Below are positions 17,661 through 25,643 of a stretch of 64,000 nt of DNA, one piece after another. Within the stretch, counting starts at the first letter, position 1; each line of letters begins with the position of its first letter. Location of the stretch: positions 1-64,000 of the forward strand of contig NZ_CP095076.1 in NCBI RefSeq assembly GCF_022921115.1, in the 5' to 3' direction. The position numbers and the translations under genes were made by a program. Under the pieces are notes generated by a model. It saw only the letters and a list, made by a program, of their open reading frames with translations. It did not search any database and was not told the DNA's origin. The stretch is from Halobacillus amylolyticus (GTDB lineage Bacteria; Bacillota; Bacilli; Bacillales; Halobacillaceae).

Positions 17661-18521
17661 CGGAAAAACTAGATACGAATCGTGCCTTGTTTCAAAACTA
17701 GTGAGAGATGGAAAATTAGGCATGCCAAATAAGCCTATTGAAAATGCGATTTTTTTGTTAGGCAGCTTGTCTATCGTTATACACAACCCCAAGAATATCA
17801 AAAACGGTCGTTTTTGTTACAGCGATTACATAACAAATTCTACTTTATAAAAAAGTAGTAAAATTAAAGGCCGCGGTTACTCTATTTCGCAATCGGGCCA
17901 GCGCGACAAGTTCCGCTATAAACGTCCCATGACGTGAACTGCGGGGAATCAGATGGATTCCAACTTTACAACCGAGGATGGGAATGACGGAACCATGTTT
18001 CCCGAAACTATCCCGTCAATACTCCTGCATGCGTTGTGACTGACAGGTTACAGGGTCTGAAGTACAGGTAGATTAGGCAGAACGAAGGCTGAAGCCACTC
18101 CTTCGGAGAAGGTATGCCAACGGATATGCCCAACGGCTGAAAAACTGGATATGGTGAGAATGGTTTCTAAGAAATGAAACTGACGAATAACCGAATATAC
18201 AGGTCTAGAGTTTGAACATAGGGAAACTTATGTCCCATCCAACGATGGGGTGAGTGGTGTATAGTAAGAATTGGCCCTATGAAACACGCTATACCGGACA
18301 AAGGCGGTATCCAGCTCACAGGCTTCCAGGGGACACCTAAGTTCAGTATGTATAGCTAGGTTGTAAGGGACTTGGAAAGCAAGGAACGTTGAAACAAGGA
18401 CTGTCATCCGAAACGTTTGCCATAAGGCTTATGCCGAAAGACATTTATCCTTGTGAGGGTAGGGGCATGACTGATGAATTTCCTGTAATGGGAATGGAGG
18501 AACAGCCCCAAGTCTAATGAA

Positions 18522-20396
18522 ATGAAAAGTTATTTTCCATACGTGCATTGCACCGGTCGGGTAGGAACGTGGGAACATCACTCCTATAGGGGGGATGCCA
18601 CAGTGCAAGCTTTACGATATTGGGATTATTACGATATGACTAAGACGTTTACTGATTTGTATGATAAGAGTGGGAACCAACAATCTTTTTCACATCTTTA
18701 CGATGTCATTATATGCAGAGAAAATATATTGCTCGCCTATCGTACTATCAAATCCAATAAAGGTTCCAAAACACCTGGAACTGACGGAAAAACGATAAAT
18801 GACCTGAAAAAGTGGTCCGAAGAAAAACTGGTGATGAAAATCCGGAGGCAACTGGAAAATTACTGCCCCAAGAAAGTCAGACGAGAATGGATTGATAAAG
18901 GTAATGGCAAGCAAAGGCCACTTGGTATACCTTGTATTCTGGATCGAGTCATCCAACAAAGTTTTAAACAGGTACTTGAGCCGATTGCTGAAGCTAAATT
19001 TTACAACCACAGTTATGGATTTAGGCCCCTTCGTTCGGCTCACCACGCAATGGCGAGAGTTCAACAGCTTATCAATTTATCTTCTTTTCATTTTGTAGTG
19101 GATGTTGATATCAAAGGGTTCTTTGACCATATTAATCATACATTGCTTATAAAGCAACTATGGAACATGGGAATTCAAGACCGAAAGGTATTGGCTTGTA
19201 TTGGCAGAATGTTGAAAGCTGAAATAGACAATGAAGGAGTGCCCAATGAAGGTGTGCCGCAAGGCGGCATCTTATCAACTTTATTGGCAAACATTGTGCT
19301 TAATGACCTTGACCAATGGATTGCTGGACAATGGGAGTTCTTCCCTTTGACTAAACCTTATCAATCCAAAGTTGGCGAAAGATACGCCAAAAAGCGTTCT
19401 TCCCTCAAAGAAGGCTACATCGTCCGTTATGCGGACGACTTTAAAATTCTTTGCAAGGATGGAAAAACGGCACAAAAGTGGTATCATGCTGCAAGACTAT
19501 ACCTCAAGGACCGTCTGAATCTTGATATTTCGCCGAAAAAATCGCAAATAGTAAATTTGCGAAAACGGGAGTCAGAGTTTTTAGGATTTACTATCCGTGC
19601 CGATAAAAAGGGCAAAAGGCGAGTTGCCCGCACCGGTGTTAAAGAAGATAAAAAGCACAAAATCAAGAAAGAAACGAAGAAACTGGTTCGAAGAATCAAA
19701 GCTTCGCCTTCGGCAATGAATGCATTGCTCTTTAACAGTTTTGTTTTAGGAATTCATCAGTATTTCAAAAGGGCTACCAAGGTTAATTTGGAGTTTTCAC
19801 GTCTTGCCTATGACTTAAGTGCGTTCATCTATAACCATCTTAGACCAGTTGGTAAATATGGTCACCCGTTCCAACCACCACCGACTTATAAAAAGATGTA
19901 TTATCATAACTTTAAAACATTTAAAATCGCTGGTATTTATCTATTTCCAATCGCGGATGTTAAAACGGTGAAGACCTTAGGATTCACTCCAAAAATGACG
20001 CCTTTCACCGAAGAAGGCAGAAACATGATACACAAAAAGTTACGTTCGGACATCCAAAGTGAAATAGGTACACTAATGAAATCCACACTTCCAAACCGAA
20101 GTGTGGAATACATGGATAATCGCATCAGTCGGTACAGTATGAAAATGGGGAGATGTGAAATTACAGGCCTAGAATTGCTTGCGACAGATGTCCATTGTCA
20201 CCATTATGTACCGTTAAGTCTTGGTGGAAGCGACCAATTTAATAACCTTCGTATCCTGCACAAAGGGATACACAAGCTAATTCATGCCACTAATATAAAG
20301 ATGATTGATGAACTTATACAGGAGTTTCAGCTTACTGGTGATATGATAAATAAGGTTAACCGTTTCCGAAGGAAATGTGAGCTTGAAACGATTTAA
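18522..20396 (+). CDS. ltrA: Group II intron reverse transcriptase/maturase with HNH endonuclease
   Basis: A 624-residue intron-encoded protein that splices the intron and copies it into DNA targets. The reverse transcriptase has KQRPLGIP, DIKGFFDHI, GVPQGGILSTLLANI and the active site IVRYADDFKIL. The maturase (X) domain has SRLAYDLSAFIYNH. The C-terminal HNH domain is CEITGLELL...CHHYVPLSLGG...NNLRILHKGIHKLIH. All key residues are intact, so it may be active. The first Met is at 18522, but MTKTFTDLYDKS at 18636 matches the usual family start; the upstream stretch overlaps conserved intron RNA. Confidence 0.93.
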   Translation: MKSYFPYVHCTGRVGTWEHHSYRGDATVQALRYWDYYDMTKTFTDLYDKSGNQQSFSHLYDVIICRENILLAYRTIKSNKGSKTPGTDGKTINDLKKWSEEKLVMKIRRQLENYCPKKVRREWIDKGNGKQRPLGIPCILDRVIQQSFKQVLEPIAEAKFYNHSYGFRPLRSAHHAMARVQQLINLSSFHFVVDVDIKGFFDHINHTLLIKQLWNMGIQDRKVLACIGRMLKAEIDNEGVPNEGVPQGGILSTLLANIVLNDLDQWIAGQWEFFPLTKPYQSKVGERYAKKRSSLKEGYIVRYADDFKILCKDGKTAQKWYHAARLYLKDRLNLDISPKKSQIVNLRKRESEFLGFTIRADKKGKRRVARTGVKEDKKHKIKKETKKLVRRIKASPSAMNALLFNSFVLGIHQYFKRATKVNLEFSRLAYDLSAFIYNHLRPVGKYGHPFQPPPTYKKMYYHNFKTFKIAGIYLFPIADVKTVKTLGFTPKMTPFTEEGRNMIHKKLRSDIQSEIGTLMKSTLPNRSVEYMDNRISRYSMKMGRCEITGLELLATDVHCHHYVPLSLGGSDQFNNLRILHKGIHKLIHATNIKMIDELIQEFQLTGDMINKVNRFRRKCELETI

Positions 20397-20450
20397 AAAT
20401 CCCAAACAAAAAGTAACGAGGAACTTATGACTTAGTATATTTTGTTAGAT

Positions 20451-20536
20451 GGAACGCGGAGTGCGGGGAAACCTGCACGCTCCGTGTGGAGCAGGGGAAA
20501 AGCTGGCGATAACCTCAAAGGCTTACCTATTGCTAC
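20451..20536 (+). ncRNA. Group II intron domains V and VI
   Basis: GGAACGCGGAGTGCGGG-GAAA-CCTGCACGCTCCGTGTGG is the domain V hairpin (20451-20489), then a domain VI hairpin GCAGGGGAAAAGCTGGC leads to ACCTATTGCTAC. Confidence 0.75.
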
Positions 20537-20632
20537 GATAATTGAATAATAATTTTAAGGAAAGAGGGATTCCTGATTTCCATTTTGTGTTAAAATGAAG
20601 GGACTTCATATTCTCATCAATCCAAAGGAGTG

Positions 20633-21001
20633 ATGGTAATCACATTTTCACTAATATTTGGAGTAGTTGTAGGAACGATTATACTTATGACGTTTGTTTT
20701 ACCTGCATTTATGGCTGTTAAAAGGAATGAGAAGGGACCAGCACCTCGGAAAATTTCATACGGAGTTTTGGGGCTGTTGGTTATTAATTGGTTGCTTTTC
20801 CTAACTGGGTCTTACGCTTTACTACCTATGAACATAGCAGAGCGAATATTTACTCCTGTATGGTTGGTCTTATGTGTGGCGGGAGTATTTGTAGCTGCTT
20901 ATGAATTTAAAAATAACAAAGGTTTTGCCATACCTGTTGCTGGTTTAACAACCATCAGTTTCTTATTTAGCATTCTTGCTAGCGGAATCTCTAAAATGTA
21001 A
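20633..21001 (+). CDS. Small integral membrane protein, about four helices
   Basis: A 122-residue hydrophobic protein with helices around FSLIFGVVVGTIILMTFVLP, ISYGVLGLLVINWLLF, FTPVWLVLCVAGVFVAAY and IPVAGLTTISFLFSILASG, separated by short charged loops. AAAGGAG lies just upstream of tandem GTG ATG codons (20630/20633); either may serve. No family was recognised. A lipoprotein gene follows 98 bases downstream on the same strand, suggesting a shared envelope role, though nothing shows this directly. Confidence 0.65.
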   Translation: MVITFSLIFGVVVGTIILMTFVLPAFMAVKRNEKGPAPRKISYGVLGLLVINWLLFLTGSYALLPMNIAERIFTPVWLVLCVAGVFVAAYEFKNNKGFAIPVAGLTTISFLFSILASGISKM

Positions 21002-21099
21002 ATTCCATTACCGATCTTGCAGAAACAGTAAGGATTTTGTACAATCCTAATTCAATAGATGGGCGCACTAATTGAATAAGAGCAATGGGAGGGATTTTT

Positions 21100-21681
21100 G
21101 TGAATGAAAGCAATGTTTCTCGAATATTTAAAGCTTTTCTGCTCTCTGGAATATTTCTGTTGATTGTCGGCTGTTCTTCCTCGGATACCTCAAAAACTAC
21201 ATCTCAAGATGAAAACATTACCACCATAGAGACCGTTTTAGAACATCAATTTACGGGACCAGATCAAAAATTAATTGAACTATTGGATGATCCCAATAAT
21301 CAAACAATCATTGGCAAAGAAGGAGATAATGGATCCTCGGAAACTAAACCAACTGAATTAGATTTATATTTGGAAGAAACTTATAAATCCTATTTTACTG
21401 AAGATATGTATGATAAATTTATTGGCAGCTATGCGTTAGGCTACCATACAGCCGCATACAATAACGGCTATCAATTAGAAGTGAAAAATATTGATATTAA
21501 ACAAAATGATACAACTGAGAATGCTTACGATTTCACTGTGAATGTTCAATATCAAAAGGAAAATAGCCAGGAAATGACCTTCGAAGTAACTGGTAGAGCG
21601 CATATTTATGAAGAAGGAAAAATATCTAATATTGACTTTTCTGATGACGACGGCTTATTAGAAGCGTTAAAAACTAAATAG
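21100..21681 (+). CDS. Putative lipoprotein
   Basis: A 193-residue secreted lipoprotein: signal peptide FKAFLLSGIFLLIVGCSSSD with a lipobox ending at Cys, then a Ser/Thr-rich linker and an acidic domain (ETVLEHQFTGPDQKLIELL, DFTVNVQYQKENSQEMTFEV). GTG 21100 is chosen because GGGAGGG lies seven bases upstream; an in-frame ATG at 21085 overlaps that site. The domain resembles small uncharacterised Bacillaceae lipoproteins. It ends before a strong terminator, just inside the transposon right end. Confidence 0.75.
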   Translation: MNESNVSRIFKAFLLSGIFLLIVGCSSSDTSKTTSQDENITTIETVLEHQFTGPDQKLIELLDDPNNQTIIGKEGDNGSSETKPTELDLYLEETYKSYFTEDMYDKFIGSYALGYHTAAYNNGYQLEVKNIDIKQNDTTENAYDFTVNVQYQKENSQEMTFEVTGRAHIYEEGKISNIDFSDDDGLLEALKTK

Positions 21682-21737
21682 AAGTTCATCCTCTGATATA
21701 GGCATAATTCAAGAAACGGGCGCGTTTGTTGAAAATC

Positions 21738-21785
21738 AAAAGCTTAATTTCTCACTAAAATACTGAGGAATTAAGCTTTTTTTAT
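21738..21785 (+). terminator. Terminator of the lipoprotein gene
   Basis: AAAAGCTTAATTTCTCA pairs with TGAGGAATTAAGCTTTT around CTAAAATAC with one mismatch, ending in a T run. Confidence 0.85.
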
Positions 21786-21796
21786 CTTTTAAAATC

Positions 21797-21834
21797 CTTA
21801 ACGTTGTAAATCCGCATTTTCCTGACGTTACCCC
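21797..21834 (-). repeat. Tn1546-like terminal inverted repeat, right
   Basis: Reads CTTAACGTTGTAAATCCGCA...CCTGACGTTACCCC; 36 of 38 bases match the left end at 7175. Sits 13 bases after the terminator of the lipoprotein gene. Confidence 0.85.
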
Positions 21835-23132
21835 AGAAATAAGTGTCCAAGCTTAAGGACTTGCTTATGAAGTTGCGAAGGGACTTTGGTAGCTGTTCCA
21901 AAATATTGTTTGACTGTAAAATCAACCCGTAGATATTCGCAGAATATATTGTCATAAAGAACCAGCTTTAAACAATCGGGATGCATTTGTGGAGAAGCCA
22001 AGCATTAGCTTTTGATTTAAACTCAGGATTATTTCATTGAAAGTTTCATATTCAATCTGCATATCATAAAGGACATAATACAAACGTAAACATAAACGTT
22101 TATGTTTACGTATTTAATATTAACGTACACTTACAATGAGGTTCCTTTTTTACATAGAAACTATATAACTATTTTGAGTGAAGTTGACGACTTTCGATGA
22201 AAATTTCACTCTAGCTAAACGAAAACAAACGTTTACGTAAACGTAACATTTACCTGCAATGTAAGAGTTTCATGGAAAAATAAAGCACGTGGAAGTAATA
22301 TTTCATTTGATTTTGGAAACGTTTTCAAATACTATGGTAGAAGGTTGGACAACATAAGTGGTTGTTAGGGTGTCCGGCGTAGGCGGTGCTGACACCAAAA
22401 TTGTTAAAGTATCTATCTTTATGATACTAAATAAAGGTATGAGTAGAGAAGGAGAAGTATATACCATTAAGTTCCCAGGGGAGGACACTGACGAGGTATT
22501 GCTTACTGCCTTCTCTATTCTGATTATCTTAGCAGAAAGTCTGTTAAGTTGGAAGTTATCTTTTAGAAAAGTTATTAAATTCAATATTTAGTTACCTTGA
22601 GCTGGTACCCCATTTAAAATATGCCTTGGCTTTAGTATATAGCAGAAACGTAAACGTTGACTTTAACGTTTGTTTTTTTAATAACAAACACGATCGGTAA
22701 CGTTCTAATATAACACCTGACGACGAACTACATATCTTATCTATTACTTTCTTAAAGGAAAGACGACGATCATCAAACGAAGTTGTGATAAAGAAGTTAT
22801 AGGAGGGAATATCAGAAATATTCGAAATGATTTGTGAGACTATCCTATCCATAACCATACTCAAGGCTTAGTCATTGGATAATATTCTTGATTTTCAATT
22901 CATAGCATGTAATCTCAGTCCAATCAGACTTATTAAATAATTTTATGATAATACAGAATAGGTCAAATAACAGATGGTACCCATTTTACGATTTCCAATT
23001 GGTACCTATTTTTTAATAAAGTATCTGATCTCAAAATTGAACTTTAGAAATGGGGGACATTTGTACATGAAGGAAAGGGGAATAATCCCTTACTACATAT
23101 GATATATAAGAAGAGGGTATGCAGATATGACT
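21835..23132. other. AT-rich noncoding region with parS-like sites
   Basis: About 1.3 kb without a convincing gene. Frames at 22303-22584 (minus), 22358-22591 (plus) and 22592-22864 (minus) overlap palindromes or each other and lack ribosome binding sites. It contains three parS-like sites (22084, 22229, 22645) and one sequence matching the CcpA cre consensus, TTTGGAAACGTTTTCAAA at 22312-22329. Because it adjoins a partition locus, it is a candidate place for a replication origin, but no initiator gene is seen. Confidence 0.4.
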
Positions 23133-23238
23133 CACAAACGTTTACGTTGACGTTTGTGTTAATTGAGTAAAGAAGGTGCAGTCAGGGTTAACTTCGATTT
23201 TCATGTTTTTTAATTATGATTTGTGGTATAATAGCAAC

Positions 23239-23377
23239 TAAAGATACTTATAATAAAAAAGACCGTAGATGGTGGTACATCCACGGTCGAATAATAGAAT
23301 GGTTCCCTCGAAGGGGGATCGACAAGAGGTAGATATAATCCACCAGAGTCGTCAGCTCAAGGGTGGATTATTTTTTG
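23239..23377 (+). ncRNA. Antisense RNA (antitoxin) of a type I toxin-antitoxin pair
   Basis: An extended -10 promoter, TGG-TATAAT (TATAAT at 23227-23232), points rightward. The RNA would contain the hairpin GACCGT...ACGGTC (23261-23288) and end at a strong terminator, ATAATCCACC (23335-23344) with GGTGGATTAT (23363-23372) followed by T. Its 3' end overlaps the end of the toxin gene on the other strand, as in TxpA/RatA and BsrG/SR4 pairs. The extent is predicted only. Confidence 0.65.
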
Positions 23378-23451
23378 TGGTTAAAAGACAGTATGGCTAC
23401 GACCAGTGTGGCGAACGCGATAGCGAACATCAATGCTTCGTATACTGTCAT
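23368..23451 (-). CDS. Holin-like type I toxin, 27 residues
   Basis: The peptide is MTVYEALMFAIAFATLVVA followed by ILSFNHKK. The start MTVYEALM and the single helix with a basic tail match the putative holin-like toxin family that includes BsrG and TxpA. AAAGGGGGTG lies seven bases before ATG 23451. A leftward extended -10 promoter TGG-TATAAT is at 23527-23522. Toxins of this family insert in the membrane and stop growth unless silenced by an antisense RNA, predicted here at 23239-23377. Beside a partition locus it likely acts in plasmid maintenance. Confidence 0.8.
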   Translation of the reverse strand: MTVYEALMFAIAFATLVVAILSFNHKK

Positions 23452-23642
23452 CAGCACCACCCCCTTTCTGCTGGGGATGTATGCCGACCACCCTTGAGAT
23501 TACCGATTCTATTACTTGCCTATTATACCATGAATAACTGATTATAAGAGATCTAATCTTAATTTTTTTATAACTACAAACGTAAACGTTGATGTTTACG
23601 TTTGTTATGATCCTCCTAAAAATTATTATCAAAAACACACTG

Positions 23643-23669
23643 GTAAACGTAAACGTTTGTGTTATACTT
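23643..23669 (+). promoter_or_regulatory. parA promoter overlapped by a parS-like operator
   Basis: GTAAACGTAAACGTTTGTGT (from 23643) immediately precedes TATACT (23663-23668), a likely -10 box, 33 bases before the parA start. An operator at this place would allow autoregulation by the partition proteins. Confidence 0.65.
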
Positions 23670-23701
23670 GATTTATTAATTCAAATTAAAGGAGGGTTAT
23701 T

Positions 23702-24484
23702 GTGGGAGCAACTATTAGTTTTGGTATCCAAAAGGGTGGAGTAGGGAAAACTACAACCACAGCCATTTCTAGTTTCCTTTTAGCGGAGAAGGGATACAAA
23801 GTACTTGCGGTCGATTTTGATAGTCAAGGCAACCTTACCGGGATGCTTACTCAGCAAAACATTTATGACTTTACAGATCATACTGTGTTACAAGCCGTCA
23901 AAGAAAAGAACCCTATTCCTTATATACATAAGGTGAGCGACAACTTAGATATCTTACCAGCCGAGGACTTTTTATCTATTCTCCCGCGTTATATTTATCG
24001 TGAGAATAAAGGACATCCGGCAATCTTACTAAGGGAAACCCTGGAGGTTGTGAAAGAAGAATACGACTTCATCATGATTGATCTTCCACCAAACTTAGGG
24101 GATCATACCATTAACGGCTTGACGGCCTCGGACTATGCAATAGTAATGCTGCAATCCGAACCGTTTTGTTATGATGCCTTAGATCGTTATATGGAATTCC
24201 TTCAAGGTGTTCAAGACAATACCAATCCTGACCTGATCTTAGGAGGGATTCTAACCACTATGCTAGATGCTCGAGCCACCATCGACTCTTCTATCTTAGA
24301 ACAAGCGAAAGATGACTTTGAGGATCTTGTCTTTGAATCTGTTATCCGACGAAAAAGCCGTGTTAAGGAATTTTCTATCGAGGGAATTCAAAATAGGCTG
24401 AAAGCTGATCGTATTGCTCTTGAGCCCTATCAGCGTTTTATTGAGGAGTTGATCGAACGTGTCAAAGAAAGACAAGTACAGTAG
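23702..24484 (+). CDS. parA: ParA-type partition ATPase (type Ib)
   Basis: A 260-residue Walker ATPase that segregates plasmid copies on the nucleoid. The deviant Walker A is KGGVGKTTTT (11-20), Walker A' is LAVDFDSQGNLT and Walker B is FIMIDLPPNLGD. It lacks the N-terminal helix-turn-helix of type Ia ParA, which fits a partner of ribbon-helix-helix type. GTG 23702 has AAAGGAGGGTTATT upstream. It overlaps the next gene by 26 bases, so translation is probably coupled. parS-like sites lie on both sides. Confidence 0.93.
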   Translation: MGATISFGIQKGGVGKTTTTAISSFLLAEKGYKVLAVDFDSQGNLTGMLTQQNIYDFTDHTVLQAVKEKNPIPYIHKVSDNLDILPAEDFLSILPRYIYRENKGHPAILLRETLEVVKEEYDFIMIDLPPNLGDHTINGLTASDYAIVMLQSEPFCYDALDRYMEFLQGVQDNTNPDLILGGILTTMLDARATIDSSILEQAKDDFEDLVFESVIRRKSRVKEFSIEGIQNRLKADRIALEPYQRFIEELIERVKERQVQ

Positions 24485-24746
24485 CCTGTTAAACAAGAAA
24501 AATACAAGCGCTATTAAAAATGAAAAACATGTAAATGAAGCTCATAATACTCTCTTTCATCAGGATGATCCAAAAAAGGGGAAATCGAATAACAATCAAA
24601 AAAAGAAAAAGTTTGAGGATAAATATAAACGTGCTACCTTCTACATCGAGAATGACATCATTAAACTACTGGATAAACAAGCTGGGAAAGAAAAAGGGGA
24701 AAAAACAAGACTTGTGAATGAAGCTCTTCGTCAGTATCTTTCTTAA
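24459..24746 (+). CDS. ParB-like centromere-binding protein with C-terminal ribbon-helix-helix
   Basis: A 95-residue basic protein. The first 60 residues are polar and probably disordered (KKGKSNNNQKKKKFEDK), the region that in such proteins contacts ParA. The last 40 form a ribbon-helix-helix: KRATFYIENDIIKLLDKQAG then KTRLVNEALRQYLS. It is equivalent in position and design to omega of pSM19035 or other small Bacillota ParBs. GTG 24459 overlaps parA with no strong ribosome binding site. Its likely targets are the AAACGTAAACG palindromes around the locus, including the one on the parA promoter. Confidence 0.85.
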   Translation: MSKKDKYSSLLNKKNTSAIKNEKHVNEAHNTLFHQDDPKKGKSNNNQKKKKFEDKYKRATFYIENDIIKLLDKQAGKEKGEKTRLVNEALRQYLS

Positions 24747-24771
24747 GGTATGTTGTGACTGCAATCAACCA

Positions 24772-24812
24772 GCCACAAACGTTTACGTACACGTAAACGT
24801 TTGTGGCTTTTT
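24772..24812 (+). terminator. Terminator doubling as a parS-like palindrome
   Basis: GCCACAAACGTTTACGT (24772-24788) pairs perfectly with ACGTAAACGTTTGTGGC (24791-24807), followed by six T. It directly follows parB and contains two copies of the parS half-site. Confidence 0.8.
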
Positions 24813-24841
24813 TCGTACATGCAACCCTTTATAGGCGTGAG

Positions 24842-24881
24842 ATCGGAACACAAACGTAAACACTTACGTTTGTGTTCCGAT
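24842..24881. repeat. parS-like palindrome with 18-bp perfect arms
   Basis: ATCGGAACACAAACGTAA (24842-24859) and TTACGTTTGTGTTCCGAT (24864-24881) are exact inverted arms around ACAC, the longest dyad of the set. Confidence 0.75.
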
Positions 24882-24988
24882 AGGGGAAATTCCTAGATAA
24901 GTAATATTAGGAGAGGGGAGGGGATACGTCATCGCTATTACCTATTATTTATTATTAATTTGGGCATCCTATTAACAGGGTGATAAAA

Positions 24989-25252
24989 ATGAAGGCTACT
25001 GATATTGAAACCAAAAGATTCGATAAAGCATTAGACGAAATTCTTGAGCTGTTTAATAATCTTGAGAACGATGATCCAATTATTCATTTTGGCGACGATG
25101 TCATTAATAACATTGAACGCGCTAAGAAAAAATATGGGCATGATTTAGTTGATGAAAAAATAAATACAGTTGTAAGCGAAATGCTTTCATGGCTTGATCT
25201 AGAGGATGCTGATTCTGAGGAGGACCAACAGGACGAGGAAGACGACACCTAA
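24989..25252 (+). CDS. Hypothetical acidic 87-residue protein downstream of parAB
   Basis: Starts MKATDIETKRFDKALDEIL; ends in a run of Asp/Glu (LDLEDADSEEDQQDEEDD). Predicted mostly helical with no membrane segment. AGGGTGA precedes ATG 24989; an in-frame GTG at 24980 overlaps that site. It lies between two parS-like sites, so it belongs to the plasmid maintenance region. No family recognised. Confidence 0.6.
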   Translation: MKATDIETKRFDKALDEILELFNNLENDDPIIHFGDDVINNIERAKKKYGHDLVDEKINTVVSEMLSWLDLEDADSEEDQQDEEDDT

Positions 25253-25398
25253 CGAAAAGATAAATTCTTATGGTAAATCACCAATTGTAATGTTTTTATT
25301 TTACGTTTACGTAAACGTTTACCAGAAATGTGAATATCCTTGCTGAAAACATGCTAATAACTACATTCAAAATACAAAAAAGTAAACATTTACGTTAG

Positions 25399-25599
25399 TG
25401 TAATATTGCATTAATAATAGAAATCCTGCTAAACCACTTTCTTTTCACCCTCACGTTGTTTCTTATCGCTTTCTACGTGTGCTCCGGTATTGAACCTCCA
25501 ATAAAAACGCTGGAAAGGTCCAGAGCAGCGAAACAAGAAGCTGCTGCGGAATCAAAAGAAAAGAAGAGCTTTTGGGGGCGGTTGTTTGGAAGTGATTAA
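25399..25599 (+). pseudogene. Small membrane protein remnant without a clear start
   Basis: The open frame ends KEKKSFWGRLFGSD at TAA 25597-25599, just before a strong terminator. It contains a hydrophobic helix (FLFTLTLFLIAFYVC) and an Ala/Glu/Lys coil. There is no ATG, and no ribosome binding site before any GTG, TTG or CTG. A 5'-truncated gene is the simplest reading. Confidence 0.35.
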
Positions 25600-25606
25600 A
25601 AGGTTT

Positions 25607-25637
25607 CCCCCTGCATGTGCACCCATGCAGGGGTTTT
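25607..25637 (+). terminator. Terminator hairpin
   Basis: CCCCTGCATG (25607-25616) pairs with CATGCAGGGG (25624-25633), then TTTT. It lies between the plus-strand remnant and the convergent ardC. Confidence 0.8.
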
Positions 25638-25643
25638 ACAATT

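Larger units (their letters stand above)
17901..20536 (+). mobile_element. Group II intron (ribozyme plus encoded protein)
   Basis: From GCGCGACAAGTTCC at about 17901 (the usual 5' end is GTGYG, so the boundary or the base is uncertain) to ...ACCTATTGCTAC at about 20536. It holds structured 5' domains, an IEP gene in domain IV, domain V and domain VI. Both exons are noncoding sequence downstream of the IS remnant. Boundaries are approximate. Confidence 0.75.
7175..21834. mobile_element. Tn3-family transposon of Tn1546 type with large composite interior
   Basis: The left end at 7175-7212 and the right end at 21797-21834 are 38-bp inverted repeats of the form GGGGTARCGTCAGGAAWATG...ACGTTAAG, matching at 36 of 38 positions. 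As I recall it, the Tn1546 terminal repeat is very similar, and the divergent tnpA (about 985 residues) and tnpR (190 residues) arrangement fits that group. A second compatible right end lies at 28487-28524 (35 of 38), so the original element could have ended there. Flanking 5-mers (CTTTA left, AGAAA right) do not match, so no target duplication is seen. The interior carries several secondary insertions. Confidence 0.65.
22084..25397. repeat. Dispersed parS-like palindromes built on (C)AAACGTAAACG
   Basis: Ten related sites flank the parA-parB genes: 22084-22111 (28-bp perfect palindrome), 22229-22244, 22645-22673, 23133-23158, 23576-23605, 23643-23662 (at the parA promoter), 24772-24807, 24842-24881, 25303-25318 and 25382-25397. 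Shared half-sites are AAACGT and GTAAACG. They are spaced irregularly over 3.3 kb on both sides of the locus and occur nowhere else that I noticed in the window. They are best explained as centromere sites and operators for the ribbon-helix-helix protein encoded at 24459. Confidence 0.8.

Noticed and set aside
22312..22329. CcpA cre site
   Set aside because: It matches the consensus well, but no credible gene starts downstream, and similar AACGTTT words abound here because of the parS-like repeats.
22303..22864. Three frames of 77-93 codons in the region left of parAB
   Set aside because: They overlap each other on opposite strands or run through parS-like palindromes, lack ribosome binding sites and match no family I know.
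23269..23541. A 90-codon plus-strand frame over the toxin locus
   Set aside because: It lies antisense to the holin-like toxin and spans the terminator; the small toxin and antisense RNA explain the sequence better.
22084..25397. CRISPR array
   Set aside because: The repeats are palindromes of variable length at irregular distances with genes between them and no cas genes; a partition site set fits better.
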